Positions 1 through 12,661 are shown, counted from the first letter of the stretch. The stretch is DNA of 64,000 nt from Colletotrichum lupini (GCF_023278565.1 NC_064677.1:1488001-1552000); one strand, 5' to 3'. Made by a program: numbers and translations. The notes: generated from the letters alone by a model not told the origin.

Positions 1-884
1 GCGCTGACCAGCACTCCCACCACGGCCACCACGCCGGCTGCTCTGACAGAGCTCTTCGAAAAGGCCGAGGCCGGCTTCCCGCCGCGATTCCGCGAGCATG
101 GATGGTACTTGACCGTCGTATGAAGACCTTTCCCTCCAGCTAACTCCAAATCGTCACCGAGCGGGGTTCGGTCGCAAGACCAAGACTGACAGGCTACTCA
201 TCTAGATCGCCTCGCTCATCGGTTCAGGCCAACAGAAGCTTGCTGGGAGTCTCTACACACATCTGGTGGCCCAGCCCCAGTACCAGACACCCACTGAGCG
301 CCAAGCCCTCATCCGCCGCCTGCGCGAGGCCATGGTCAAGTGCATCATCATCAATGGCATCCCCGTCGTCATCGAGGCCGTCACATCAGTCTCGGAGGTC
401 GAGAGGCCCGAGGACACGGATCAGTCCTGCTCGCGCGAGGACTGGAAGATCGGGCCCGAGACGTCGAAGCGCGCCGCGGCTGTGCTCAAGGTGCTGTATA
501 AGAGCGAGGTGGGCGCCCCCGTCGAGGTGCTACATGCCCACAAGGATATCCGTGAGTTCATCCCTTGAAGCCCATTCCCATATTGTCTGGGTGTTGGAGT
601 TTCTAACACTGCGCTCACCAGCATGGATATCGGTCAACGTGTCCTATGGCCTTTTCCTCTCGGACCATCGCATCCTCGATATACAGGAGACGGAGCTCGT
701 CGTGACCCCCGCGATTATGACACAGAATCTTCAAGACCCGACGTATTGGCATCTAAGGGCCTGCCTACGTGTAGGCATGGAGCCGGAGGAGGTCGAGGCC
801 ATCCATAAGGTCATCGAGCTGGTAGCAGCCTATGGGGGGAAGACGCTGGACGTAAAGCGCGTCAAGGACGTGACGGATGCGTGA
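1..884 (+). CDS. Carboxymuconolactone decarboxylase/AhpD-like protein, 5' end missing
   Basis: The gene is cut by the left edge. Three exons are readable: 1-117, 206-551 and 622-884, with introns starting GTATGA and GTGAGT and ending TCTAG and ACCAG; phases join cleanly and give about 241 residues. Visible segments include ALIRRLREAMVKCIIINGIP and WISVNVSYGLFLSDH, followed by LVVTPAIMTQNL and WHLRACLRVGM. This layout matches fungal all-helical proteins of the CMD/AhpD fold, usually annotated as carboxymuconolactone decarboxylase family. The bacterial CxxC peroxidatic pair is not visible, so a peroxidase activity should not be assumed. The product is probably a cytosolic or mitochondrial enzyme of unknown substrate. 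It converges with the NLR-type gene on the opposite strand, with only about 65 bases between their stop codons. Confidence 0.7.
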
Positions 885-950
885 AGTGAAGTTGAATGGA
901 ACGAAATAACACCTTTCTATTAAGCTTACTTCTCCAGATAAAGATTCCCC

Positions 951-3900
951 TTACACGAGCCTCTCTTGAAACTCCGCCAGTGTCTGGTGAAAGTGCTTGA
1001 ATGACCACATCCCTCTATTCCATTCCAGCTCGTAGACCGCCGCAGCCTCGACAAACTTGCGCTCTGCCCTAGTCATCAGTTCATGAATACTTCGTCTCTC
1101 CTCTTGGCCACCCCCGAATAGGGCCGTCGCTTCGTCGATCTCGATGATGATCAGCGACAGCTCCGCAAGGCTCCGGGCAGGTCGCGGCTTCTCCGACGCC
1201 GTCTTTTCCAGCAGCGCGATCATCCAGGCCTTCGCTTCTCTGAAGCGCCGTTGCGCCCGGAGAGCTTGAGAGTATACCTCTGCGAGCTCGTAGTCACTAA
1301 AGGTAAACTCCAGTTTGCCGCCTTCAAGCATGTTCATCCGTACCGCCAGCCCCTTCATAACCTGAGCTTCGGCTTCGGCCGGCCGTCTCTGCGCCAGGCG
1401 AGATCTGGCCATGAGCTGGTGCCACACGCGAAGCAAAAAGTGGTTTTGGCCGATGCCTCTCTGCAGCTCGCGTGCGCATCCTTCGAGCACGGCCGCGGCT
1501 TCGCCCGGCAAGCCCCGGTCGATCTTGATGGCGCCGAGAACCAACTGTTTACGAGCCAGCATTGCGCCCGAGTCGTCGAGTGAGTCATCCAAGTACTCAT
1601 ATATCTGCTCGGCGCGGCCGTAGTCTCCTAAGCGGAAAAAGCAGGGGGCACAGGTCTGTGCCAGGGACGAGGCGTACATCTTGTCCAACCGCGAGCGCTG
1701 GTGAAATGTGGCGAGGTAGCGAGCGCAGTGGTCGCTGCACTCCCTCCGCCGCCCCATGCTCATGAGTCGAAAGGCGCGGCGCACCGCCAGCAACCCGTCT
1801 GGAATCCGCCAGTCCGCGTGCTCGCTGTGGGCGGCGACAAGGTTGAAGAAGCGGTCGGCGCGATACAGCGTGCCGTGGTCGAGGGAGACGGGAACCCAGG
1901 CGTCAAGGGCGATCATGCAGGCACCGATCTTATTAAGCTCCGTGTCGCTGAGAAGCTCCGGCGTGTCATAGAGATTTTCGAGGCAGATACAGAGATAGGG
2001 ATATAATGCCTCACCCTCAGCGAAGCGCGACGCGTCGTAGGCGTTGACGATGGCACGCATGACGAGAAAGATGGCTGCGCGGCCGCTCTTGATCCTGTCC
2101 GCGCTCGACTGCCGCTCCCTGAGCCAGTAGTGGACGAGCGGATGAGTTGACATAGTCTTCTGGTCCACGAGCGAGAAGGACGCAAGAGTGCCGATGGCCT
2201 CGACCACCTGCAGATGTGGGACCATAAGTTCCGGTGGCACTTGGCCGACAAGCCGATCGTAGTCGGCCGGCGTCTGGACGAAATCAACAAAGTCTCGTAG
2301 GAAGAGCCGTTGTTGGAGCTCCGGCCCGCGGATCTGAGCGAGTTCGCACATGAGCGCGAACGGGGCACCGTCCGAGTAGAAGAAGGCCGCTAGGTCGAGG
2401 AGGCGCGCGGCGACGGGGTTCCTGGTGGCCACTGCGTGGAATGAGATCTCCCAAGTGGTGAAGACGGTCTGCTCGTACGACCAGACGGCGCGCGGTGGCT
2501 TATGCCGAAGTAGCTGGTCGTGGCTCACGCGGTAGAGATCCATGTACTCGGCAAAGTCGATGGATTGTCCCGTGATGTAGGCGCCGGCCTGATCGAGGGC
2601 TAGCGGGAGGTATCCCAACTTGTGAGCGACATGGCGCGCAGCTTCTTCTTCATCGTCTCCGCGACGGCCAGAGCAATTCTTGAGAAGGGTTACGGCTTCT
2701 TCCTCTTCCATCATGCCGACCTCGACCTGGTGGCCTAGTCGGCGGGCCTCCTTGCGGCGGCTCGTGATGAGAATATGGCCCCACGGCACGCGGGGAAAGA
2801 ACCGCGAGACGTCAAGATTGTCTAGATCGTCGACGTTGTCAAAGACTAGGAGCCACCGACGCGACTCCTGCTCTTCCTCGCGCGAAAGCCACTGCAGAAG
2901 CGCGAGCGCCATGACTGGCATGTCCTGCTGCCCGCGGTCTTCGTGAGACGTGGTGATCTTGGGAACGAGCCCCAGCGTCTTGGTCAGCTGTGTGAGCGAC
3001 TTGATGACCTCCTGCTCGTCTACAGCAAAGACCCAGAGGACTGTAGCGTAGCGGCCGGCGTTGTAGGCATCGTAAGCGAATGCCGTGGCGATCTGGGTCT
3101 TGCCTACGCCCCCGAGGCCCGTCAGCACGAGGCGCTTCTGTTGCGTGGCATAGTGGCCATTTTCAGAGAAGAAGTTCTCCATCTCGGCTATGATCTTCTC
3201 ACGGCCGGTGAAATGGGGGTTAGAGCTGACAGGTACCTCAAAAGAGACGTTGGAGGGGGTCGCCGTCGCTGTTCCCGGAGCGGGAACGGGAGGATGAGTA
3301 GGTGATAGGGGAGGAGGCAAGGAGGAGGCTTTGGGAACTGCGGCCAGCTCTTTATCAAGCGGACTTTCCGACACGTTTTGTGGTTCAGGTTCATACCGAA
3401 AAGCCTGGCACCTGGATGTCGCCTCTCTTGGGCACTTCAGCGCGTCATCCCAGACATGGTGTACTTGACGCTCTAGTGCCTGCGCGTCTGGCCTCTCTCG
3501 CGGGTCAACACGCAAGATCCGCGTGACATGACCGGCCCAGCAGTTAGCCCAGACGGGCGACGTAGCCGTGGCACATTGTTCGTCAAGCCACTGCAGCACC
3601 TGAGGCCGTACCATGTGACTCGACAACGACGTACTGGTGCTGGTGCTGTTGCTGTTGCTGTTGCTTGGCGAGTGAAAATTGCCGTCCCGGATGTTGTTGA
3701 AGACTTGCCTCCGCGCCGCGAGGAAGCCCTCGACGTTTCGCGGCCCGCCAAGGGCAAAGGCCAGAACTTCGGCGAAGATGCAGCCGAACGACCAGATATC
3801 GGCGGACCGGCCGACACGCCCCACAAATGCGGCCGTGCCCGTGTCCGTGTCTGTACCGCCGCTCCGGGCGCTTTCCGCAAGGTACGGGACCCAGAACTCG

Positions 3901-5457
3901 GGCACCTCCGGGGCCTGGTACTGGCCTCGCCCACGCCGCGCGTTGGTGTTAAAGGTCGCCTGGCTATAACAGGAATTATGATGGTCATCCACCGCGCGGC
4001 GCTGGCTTTCCTCGTTCTTGAGTACGGAAATGCCAAAATCGCACAGCTTCCAGCGGCCCACGGCGCCGTCACCACCGAATATGATGATGTTGTTGGGTTT
4101 GAGGTCCATGTGTGCGCACCGCACCCACATTTCGCCGCTCTCCGAAGACGCGGGAAAGCCTGAGTGAAGGAACAGTAGGGCGCCAGCGAGCTTGACGCAC
4201 TGGTGTAGTAGTGCTCGGGCGAGCTCGGAGTTGCCCCAGCCATGGGCGTGGGCGTGCGGGAACCGCTCTTTGAAGTCGTACGACCTTACTACGTCACCAT
4301 CGCCGTGCTGCCCGCCGTGTAGAAACTGACCTAAGTCACCGAGCTCGGCACGAGGGAAGAAGATCAAGAGCCTCGAGGAGGAGAAGCCCCCGCTGCTCCC
4401 ATGTTCGACGACAGCGTTACAGAGCGAGATGCTATGGTCTCCGGCCTTACCCTGGCGGAGGAGGCGCATGTTATCCGCCTCGGCGAGGCCATCGTCATGG
4501 TTGTGGAAAGACTTTACGGCGACGACGAGAGGTTGTCGTTGATGTTCCTTGTACGTTCGTGATGTCAGTGATAACGTGACGATGTTTTGATGACCTTGAT
4601 TCCCGTATAGTGGCATAGATGGAGATTGTTCGTAGTACAATCTGAAGCGTTTGAAGCACAAGGGAAGAGAAGTTTAGATGTAGTTAAAGTACATACCGGC
4701 ACCCAGCTTCGAGGGCTAGGATCTTCATCTACGACGTATTCAGGCGCTAGCTTGAAGAACTTTGCAAGAAATGACATGTTAGCGTGCATTAAATCAGATG
4801 GAAAAAACAGGCAAGGCCCGTCATAAAGGTGCTTACTTTCACATCGCCGTATCCGCCATGCTCCTGTCCTGGGTCGCATTCCATGAACGGAATCCGCGTC
4901 AGCGAGTTCTGAATGACTTGTATTGCCGGCGCCGCTTGCGGGTTCAGGATGATCGTCGCCGGAGTAAATAGGTATTGCTCTTCCCACCTAGCTGTTTTAC
5001 CTCGCGATAGACCCAGCGCTTCGAGATCTGCTTCACTATACGGCATCTCCGTGTCTCGGTACCGGGGTGTTGTGTCATCACCATCTTTGAAGAGTAGGTT
5101 GGAGATGTGCGCGTAAAACGAGGGCGGAACCTCGATGTAGGCCAGGAAGGTGACGAACAAGAGTGAATGTTTCCAGATGGAACTCAACTGTTGCTTTTCA
5201 AGGTTGAACAGGACATCTCCTAAGTTACCCTGGTGTTCCCAGAGCTTGCGAACCCTGGAAGCGAGGAAAAAGGGGCGGTGGAAGGGCGAGTCTAGTTCGG
5301 GCTTTGGACGGACCTGAATTTCAGGCAGTCCGTCGCACATCCGGAGGAGCTGCCGTTCCCTCCGCGCCCTTTTCTGTAAGGCATCTGTGTTATTTTCCAT
5401 TTGCCCTGGGTTATCGAGACGCAACGTTGTCTGAACCAGGTCGTGAGTTGGAGACAC
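951..5457 (-). CDS. NLR-like protein: protein kinase, NB-ARC and TPR-type C-terminus
   Basis: Proposed exons on the minus strand are 5457-4837, 4759-4697 and 4547-951, about 1,426 residues; phases agree and the introns have GTAAGC/GTATGT donors with CTAAC and CTGAC branch points. Residues 1-205 form an alpha-helical N-terminal region of no known family. A protein kinase domain follows: VAVK (Lys about 240), HMDLKPNN (Asp about 376), CDFG (Asp about 398) and an APE-like QAPEVPEF. A Pro/Ser linker leads to an NB-ARC ATPase: FTGREK, P-loop GLGGVGKT (Lys about 711), LLVFDNVDD, HILITSRR and GYLPLALDQAG. The last 400 residues are helical, with TPR-like spacing. Fungal STAND/NLR proteins of this design act in non-self recognition and programmed cell death; here that role is inferred. 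A start at 5400 (second Met) is equally possible. A Ser/Asn/Thr trinucleotide repeat lies in the kinase at about 3640-3666. Confidence 0.8.
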
Positions 5458-5733
5458 TCTGAGAGGAGATATAGAGGCTCCCTAGCACTCAACTATGGAC
5501 GAGGAACGCCTCTACACATTGCTGACTGTCTGTTGGGCTGAACCGACTCGCCACCTCAGCTCTCCTCTCTTTGCGAGGCAACCTAGGGCGAAGTGGAGGG
5601 AGGCATCGAACAGCGCATCAGCTTCCAGCCTTCCGGCCTCCACGTTGGTCCACCACCTACCATGCAATGTCATTGACTCGCGGCGCTGTTTCTTGTGTCT
5701 ACTGACCTCTCGAGTCTTCGGCCAGCCTCTCAA

Positions 5734-6418
5734 ATGTCGTACAACATCCCTCCACCATTACAAAAGGCCAATATTGTAAGTGAGCCTCTCCTTCGTGATT
5801 GCACGGTACGCACGATGAGGCTCCTCCTTTATCCTCTGCTCCGTCCCATCCCATCAGCATCCTTCTTCTACCTCCCATCGCATGGATCACGGCAACAGAG
5901 TCGGCGAAGTGAATCCGTGCCACGCTCGACCATGGACCTAGTGCGCAACGTCCTACCTCAGAGACTATCACGATATGTCACTCTCGGCTCCGAGCTTCTG
6001 GTCCTACTCCAGGAGAGATATGGAGACCATATTGACTTTTGCATCGCAGTCCGTGTTCCTCCTCCTCATCTTGCTCACCTCTTCTAGGGAGAAAACAGTA
6101 ATCCAACTGTTCGAACAGCACGAGAACGACCGCTGGTACTTTGACTGCCCAGAGCAACTTCAAGAGGTGAGGAATACCTTGGGCTTCCCCCATCCTATCG
6201 TTGGTATGCTGGCTGACGTGTGTCGATTCTGGACAGAACGAGCTAAGGCATGTCTCGCCGCAACGGCAGATGCCGATACCGAGCCGATACTAACAGTTGC
6301 AAACAGGGAGATCGTCACTCAGATTGCTGACCGGCGCGATGCTGCTCGGGAGGCTGCAAGGAGGGAACGGAGGCGGAGAGAGCGGCGGAAAGGAGGCGGC
6401 ACCTCCAGCCGAAGATAA
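5734..6418 (+). CDS. Small hypothetical gene divergent from the NLR-like gene
   Basis: I do not recognise this protein. The start MSYNIPPPLQKANI is followed by a good GTAAGT donor at 5776. A later open stretch (about 5935-6418) encodes YLRDYHDMSLSAPSFWSYS, then TILTFASQ, VIQLFEQHENDRWYF, and ends in a very basic Arg/Glu-rich tail. Two or three short introns are needed, one possibly only 39 nt long with exact phase agreement (CA|G). The exact model is uncertain, and the basic tail may not be coding. The gene is transcribed away from the NLR-like gene with about 280 bases between starts, so the two may share a promoter region; any functional link is inference. Confidence 0.35.
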
Positions 6419-7094
6419 GCGCTTGTCGGGCGTTGTGTATCCAATGTGGCACCCATCACCGCAGCCTCGTGAAGTGGGCGAATTAAATTGGGAAGCGAAG
6501 TAAAGAGGGTGTGGGCAAGGATAATCGGGTGACGGTGACATGCATGTCAGGCATGTTTCCTCCCTCCCTCGGATAAAGGGGGCACGGGGGCTTGTTATCT
6601 CTCTGTGTAACTCTCTGTGTTACCACACTTCGGAGGCTGATATCGTCACACAAGAGGCTCAGTCGCTTTCTACTCTCCTGTTCCCGTCTCGTTCCGTCCG
6701 TTTCCCACTGAGAAATCCTCCTATTTGCGTTTAATGTTTCCCGGTGAAAGTTGTCAGAACTTGAACTTTGGGGAATGGAAGCTGCTCGCATCTGCTTTTT
6801 CTTCCGCGCAAACTACTTCAATAATCAACCCACCCCAACTCCGGTCCGTCTAGCTTGCCGGCTGCATGGCATGAAAAGGCAGATCAGGCTGTAAGAACCG
6901 GGCCGAGCCGCAACCGCTTCTGCCACAGCCGCGGGCATACCACAGGGCAAATTATCGACCAGCCTTGCCCTGCTCTGCTCCATGCCTCATGCGCATCATC
7001 GCGAGTGGTTTCCATATGACGGTCTGGAGTCCTCTTGGATCCCTCCACGGACTGACTGATCTCGCTTCAAGAACTTGAAAGTTTCACGGGCACG
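6419..7094. other. Intergenic region
   Basis: No convincing coding sequence. It lies between the small divergent gene and the CorA-like gene and probably holds a terminator and the promoter of the latter. Confidence 0.5.
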
Positions 7095-9086
7095 ATGAGC
7101 GGCTGGGATCAATACTTTGCGCATCAGCAGAGTGGCTTCAATCTCGCTGGGCTCCGCAACCAATTGGATGATCTGGCAGTGACGGCGTTTGCCTCCAAAG
7201 ACTCGGAGACGCTCTTTGATGTACTGGATATTGACAACAACAACGACAGTATGCTTCATTGTCACCCCTCCTCGACGCATGTGTGGAATAAACATTGGTT
7301 GACAGCAAGGTTATAGACAAATTCCACGCAAGCATCGTCAAGGAAGAAGATGACCTCAGTCACGTTCTCGACACTGCGCCCACCGCGGGCATACGTATAA
7401 TGTCTGTCACCTCTGGACCAGAATTGCTTTCACCGGGCTTCGGGCTAATCTTCGTCTGTGATCTAGCTCCATATCATCAGCCAGAACCATCAACCCGCTC
7501 CGGATCACCTCGTCAATAGCCGGCAAACTATTCGATAGGTATAAAGTGCGTGCTGAGTTCCTACGAGTGCTCCTGTCCTTCGGCGACGAGCCTCACCAGT
7601 CCGAGGCCGGCAGCGCCAACAGCAGCTTTGTGCCTCAGGGCGACGACGCATGTGAGCCTTTCCCCGCACCCTTTATAACTTCCCTTCCTGTTTCTTGAGA
7701 GTAATTCATTCTGAGAACTCCTGGTAACTCTAGACACGCTACTCTACAAGCTCAATTTCGTGGAGCGGAACGACCGATCCGGTCCCGACGCGTGGTCCTT
7801 CCGGCATGTTGGTGTCTACCACCAGCACACGCCCGGCTTCGACCTCTTCATACTACTGCACTGTCAGCCCGCTAGTGAGCTGGCGGAGACGCTCCGGGAT
7901 CTCGTCGAGGAGGAGGAAGAGACGGAGTGCTCAGAGGAGCTCGACGACAAGAGCACTCCGACGGTCAACGTCTTCAAGCGAGACCTTTGCTCGCAGCCGG
8001 CGATGCTGCACCATTATATCCTATCCTGCTACCTCGACAATTGGCGGGCATACCTCCGCCATCTAGGTGACAGATTCTCTAAAGTGGTACGTGAAGCGAA
8101 GAGTTTCGGTAGTTTCCCTGATGAGACTGACACTTCTAACCTGTCTACCTATGAAGCTCAATACAGCTATGGTACCTCATGCCAAGATGGACCACAACGT
8201 CTGGGTGACCTTCAAGAGCGTACGCGAGCTGAGAAATACCAATGATCTCGCCCTCTTCGCCAGCGCCTGCTGCCAGAGCAATCTTGAGGTCACAGGCTGC
8301 ATCCTCTCTACCGGGAAGTTCCTGGCCGCCGAATTCCGGTCCATGGAGACCATGCTACGCGGATACATCGACAGCTCCGCTGTGCTTCGTCAAAGAGTGG
8401 ATAACACGGTTGAGCTAGTTAGTATCCTCTTTCTCTGTCAGATTACCTAGCGTACTGCAAGTTAGAAAGTGCCTGACGTTCTCTTCCTTGACTCATTTAG
8501 GCATCGTATACGCTCTCGCTGCATAATCAGCAAGAGCTGCAGCTCCTCACCCGCGAGATGAAGACACACATTAAGAACACGGGCGATGTAACGCTCAAGC
8601 TAAAGGACCTGACTGAGAACACGGTGGACGACAGTGCCATCGTACGTATCATCACCATCATTTCTGCCATCTATCTTCCGGGCAGTTTCGTCGGCGTAAG
8701 TGTAGCCCAAAAACCTATGTACAGTTGGGTTGATTAAGTATGCTCATACATGCCTCCGCTTGCAGTCATTGTTCGGAAGCAACTACTTTTCCTTCAACGA
8801 GAAGACCCGCAAGATTGCCATCGCGAGGGATTTCTGGGTTTTCGTCCTCGTCTGGCTCATTTTCACGGTCTTTACGGTGGCTGCTTACTTCTACACGTAC
8901 ATACGGAAGAAAAAGAAGAAGGCGACGAGGGCCCTGAAAGATCTCGGAGATGACGTCGATGAAGACCAGGGTAACTACAACAAACCTTCTCCTCTTTCTC
9001 CTCCTTCCGCTAGGCAACATGCCGTCGAAAGTAGGCCCCCATCATCGCCATCCCGCCGCTTTCCCATCACTCGAAAGCGCGGCTGA
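7095..9086 (+). CDS. CorA-like two-helix membrane protein
   Basis: A multi-exon gene starting at MSGWDQYFAHQQ and ending in a basic tail, PITRKRG. Coding segments seen include VIDKFHASIVKEEDD, LYKLNFVERNDRSG, FRHVGVYHQHTPGFDLFIL, MDHNVWVTFKSVRELRN and QQELQLLTREMKTHIKNTGD. The C-terminal pattern is diagnostic of fungal CorA-like proteins: a long cytoplasmic helix, then VRIITIISAIYLPGSFVG (TM1), a short loop with FGSNYFSF, then WVFVLVWLIFTVFTVAAYF (TM2) and a Lys-rich end. The loop carries GSN where true CorA Mg2+ channels have GMN, so ion transport is doubtful. Such proteins often occur beside HET/NLR-type genes, as here. Introns lie at about 7221-7309, 8085-8150, 8417-8500 and 8698-8766; the small upstream introns are less certain. 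Confidence 0.65.
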
Positions 9087-9604
9087 CGAGGCCGGTCGGT
9101 TCCATCAAAGGGCAATCAAGCATGGTGTGTGACCCTGAGTATGTAAGAGCACGAAACTGTGACCCTTGGTAAGGTAATTGATGCATTGGCTTCGGTGGAG
9201 CAGCTACTCTGAGTGCCAGATGGTTTAGAGAGAGGAGGGGGTTGAAGGCCGCGGGGGTCTCCACCACTTCAAAAAAGTATTTATCTGAGAGGAAAAGAGG
9301 GCAGAAGGGAGGGGAAGAGGCAAGGTGGCTATCTGATACAACTAGTTCGCAGAAGAATCTCAATACTAGTACTTACTTTACTGCAATATGCTTATCAAGT
9401 GATGCACTTGAGCAGATTCATCTTCCTGCCATCTAACAAGTTGTAGCTCAATGTCTTCTAGACATCACTAGCCAGAAGTTCCAGCAACAAGAAGTTGAGA
9501 AGGGCCCCTTGATAGCTTGGGCTCGTTCGTCTTCCTTGATAAGGCGTCTGCAAAAAAAAGAATTGCCTTGAAGATTTCAATCACTTTGATAAAGAGTCCT
9601 CCTT
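9087..9604. other. Intergenic region between convergent genes
   Basis: Downstream of both the CorA-like gene and the P450 gene. No coding sequence recognised; it probably holds only 3' untranslated sequence. Confidence 0.5.
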
Positions 9605-11468
9605 CTATTTGTTTCCAAGTGCTAGTAGGCGCACGTAACAATCCTTTGGCTTGTATGTCAGGCCCTCCCTGGCACTATAGCCAGACAATTCTCTCGGGCA
9701 CGGAAGAAGCTGGAAGTTCCACACAATCTGCGCCAAAATGATCCTCAATTCCAAGTACGCCAACCTCCTTCCAAAGCAGCCACGAGTACCCAGACCAAAG
9801 GCGAGCTGGGGTCCTGCCTGCTGGTCAAACTCGAGCCCGCCGGGGACACTGGATGACTCGACGAGCCAACGCTCTGGCTTGAACTGCCCGATATCGTCGT
9901 CATCCCAAGCCCGGGCTTTGGCACTCTGGCTGCTCTGGCTGCGATTTGACTCTTCGACGTTGAATGCCGGTTTCATCATGCTGTGGCCCTTGTTCAGACA
10001 CATTACTACTGTGCCCTTGGGGATGTGGTGTCCTAGCAGCTCGGTGTCGCAGGTTGCTTCGCGGTCGACGAGCGGGGTAGCCCCGCCGCATCGGAGGATC
10101 TCTTCCACGGCGGCATCAAGATACGGGACTTTCGTAGTGTTTCCTGCGAGTTCCTTGACGGTCGGACTGCGCTGCTCGTCGACGGCATCGGGGAAGGTGG
10201 CTCGGAGCGCTTCGCGCAAGTCGGTCTGCTTCTGGGGGTTGTCTGCGAGGAGTTTTATACCCCAACACATGGTGGTGCTGGTTGTATCGTGTCCTGCGAC
10301 AACTACGCCAAAGATCTGGCATAGATGTTAGCACAATTCCGAGCTGTAGTTTTCCGGTGAAACGTCTGGCACTTACTTCATCAACCATGATCTCGGAGAA
10401 AAAGTCCGGAGCCCTTCCCTCACTCTCTGCCAGCTTCTTTTCCCGGAGCACTACCAGCTCAACAGCGGACAGAACCTTGGACTCTTCATCGCCGACTTCC
10501 TGCAGCCTCTTCAGAGCCTTATAGATCTCTTCTCGCACATATGTTCTCTTGACGTGGAAGACGCGACGTAATGAGGGAAGTCTCTCGACGAACCACCACT
10601 TGAGTCTCGGAATCGGTGAGCCTTGAAGGTACTCAATCGAGTTCGCTACACCGAGCGTCGCTTGAATCTTCTCGTCGCACTCTTCCGTTGGAAATTCCAA
10701 CGCCTCGTCGCTGCTGAGACCTGAACTCCGTAAACGCCTGATATCCTCCGCACCAAGCCCCTTAACGAGGTCCGCTGTCGGGCGCAACGCGCTGCTGGGG
10801 AAGCTACCGCCAAATGTAAACGTCATGACGGCGTCCAGAGAACCGTAGTAGATATCCAGCTCCGCAGAGAACGGGCGTCCCTCTGCAATGCGCGCCTTAT
10901 CATTCCACAGCTGGATCAATCTCGAGACCCCGGCATAAACCGTCGGCGCTGCGACTTCGTTGAGGAACTGCGGCGACATGAGGTCCTGGAGGAGCCTGCG
11001 GTGCCTCTTCCACTCGTCGCCAGTCTTGAGGTGGATGTGGTGGTTGCGTCCCGCGCCCTCCAAGAGGTCGGCATCGAGGGACGACCGATCAAAGTCCTTT
11101 CGTCGCATCAAGATGTCTTGGGCTTCACGGAAGTCGGAGAGGATCAACAACGGCTTGCCGAGGGGACGGACGAAGACTTGAAAGAGTGGCGATTTGAATT
11201 TCTCCGCCTGCTCGTTGACCCAAGCGTTGAACTCGCCAGTGCGTTTGATTCCTTCGAGGACGGACGGGATGTCTCCCAACAAGCGCTTCGTCGCTTCGAC
11301 ATTGTAGGGGATTCCGGCGATCGGCTTGGGTAGAGCCCAGTTGTATAAGACATACAATACAAGACCTGCTACGGCAAAGATGGGAAAATTCGATGTGGAG
11401 AAGGAGAATCCTATTACAGTAGCACGTTGGTCGCCCAATGTGCGCTCCGGAAGCGCGGTGCCTAACAT
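9605..11468 (-). CDS. Cytochrome P450 monooxygenase
   Basis: Two exons, 11468-10377 and 10315-9605, give 600 codons. The 61-nt intron runs from a GTAAGT donor to a GCCAG acceptor and sits just before the oxygen-binding helix. The N-terminus has a hydrophobic anchor (IFAVAGLVLYVLYNWALP) followed by the Pro-rich hinge PKPIAGIPYN, which indicates an ER membrane protein. The I-helix reads VVVAGHDTTSTT, the K-helix ExxR is EEILR, and the heme loop is FGLGTRGCFG with the ligand Cys at about residue 544. All hallmarks are intact. The substrate cannot be told from sequence. It is slightly longer than most fungal P450s. Its neighbours are unrelated, so detoxification or an orphan secondary-metabolite step are both possible. 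Confidence 0.9.
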
Positions 11469-12661
11469 CGTGATGGGGGTGGACGGTTGTAGTAACGCTG
11501 GCCCAGCGAAACAAGTGTAATGACGTAGGCCCTCCGTCTTGACATCCGGATAAGCTTGAATGGTTCAGCCGGCGTGACAACCTTTATAGAATCAAAGCTT
11601 CCGTGCAAGGAATATAGCAATAGCGGGTTCGGGATGGAATTTTGGCCGTCATCTGGTGGGAGTGTGGGTGTTCTCCGAACTGCAAAGTGCGTTCTGAAGC
11701 CCCCTCCACGATGAACTCCAGGTGCCTGGACCGCCGTAGATAGCCCACGGATCACCGATTGCGGCAGCTTACTCCACCATGGCAGAAGGGCAAATAATTA
11801 AAGTGTCATCAGATTGGGCCCCTGGCGAGCGTCTTTCCCGACACGGCAATCGACTCGCGGGCGGGTTGGGCGACGGGTCGAGGAGATTCTATGCCAGGTA
11901 AGGATGACCCCCGAACGAATGATCGCGGTCCCCTGTAGGACTTCCACTGATAGTCTGACACAAGCTCTTCTCTTCTCCAGTTGACGGGGCTCAGGGCTAG
12001 AAAGCATGCTGAGCGTGAGCCTCTGCCTCGGGATCTTAGGCGTGGTCTTAGCGTGCTGTGGCGCGCCCACGTTCCTTTTGCAATTCGGGTTGTCAGGGCT
12101 AGCAGGAAGTGACAAGTCTTTGTCTGAACACAGATCGTTCGAGAGGCGTCGTGCCTATGGCTACTTACAGACGTGAGGCTGAAATGCTGGGAAGAAAGCA
12201 GCTCGCAGCATTCTTTGGCATTGTTTAGTTGGACCAAAGTGGGGTGATGGCCTGGCATGGATGCTTGAGTAAACCCAAGCGATTCACATTGAAATTTCTA
12301 CCTCCTGGGGGCTGTGAAGCGAGAGACATTTGCGGCCCCATGTCGACTCATCGAGTCGAAAGCTTTAGCGATGCCAGCTAGATGGATGTCTTAGATCGTC
12401 TGTGTACTACGTATCAATGAATTGACGAACAAGAAAAAGCAAAGTGGCGGTCAATCAAAAACCAGGTGAGATATGATCGATGATTAAGTACGACTGGGAT
12501 TCCAGGAGTTGTCTCAAGTTTTCAACTTTAATCTGCACAGATGCTCGAGATGCGGCACAGCTGCTTGCGAGAGACAAAAGAGTCGAGAAAACACAGAAAT
12601 GTCCTCAATCACAACCAAAAAACATAAAAGCGAAGGCCTTGGTGGATTTTAACCACTGCAA
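11469..12661. other. Intergenic region upstream of the P450 gene
   Basis: Contains the P450 promoter and sequence up to tRNA-Asn. Open frames here are short and lack family features; no gene is supported. Confidence 0.5.
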
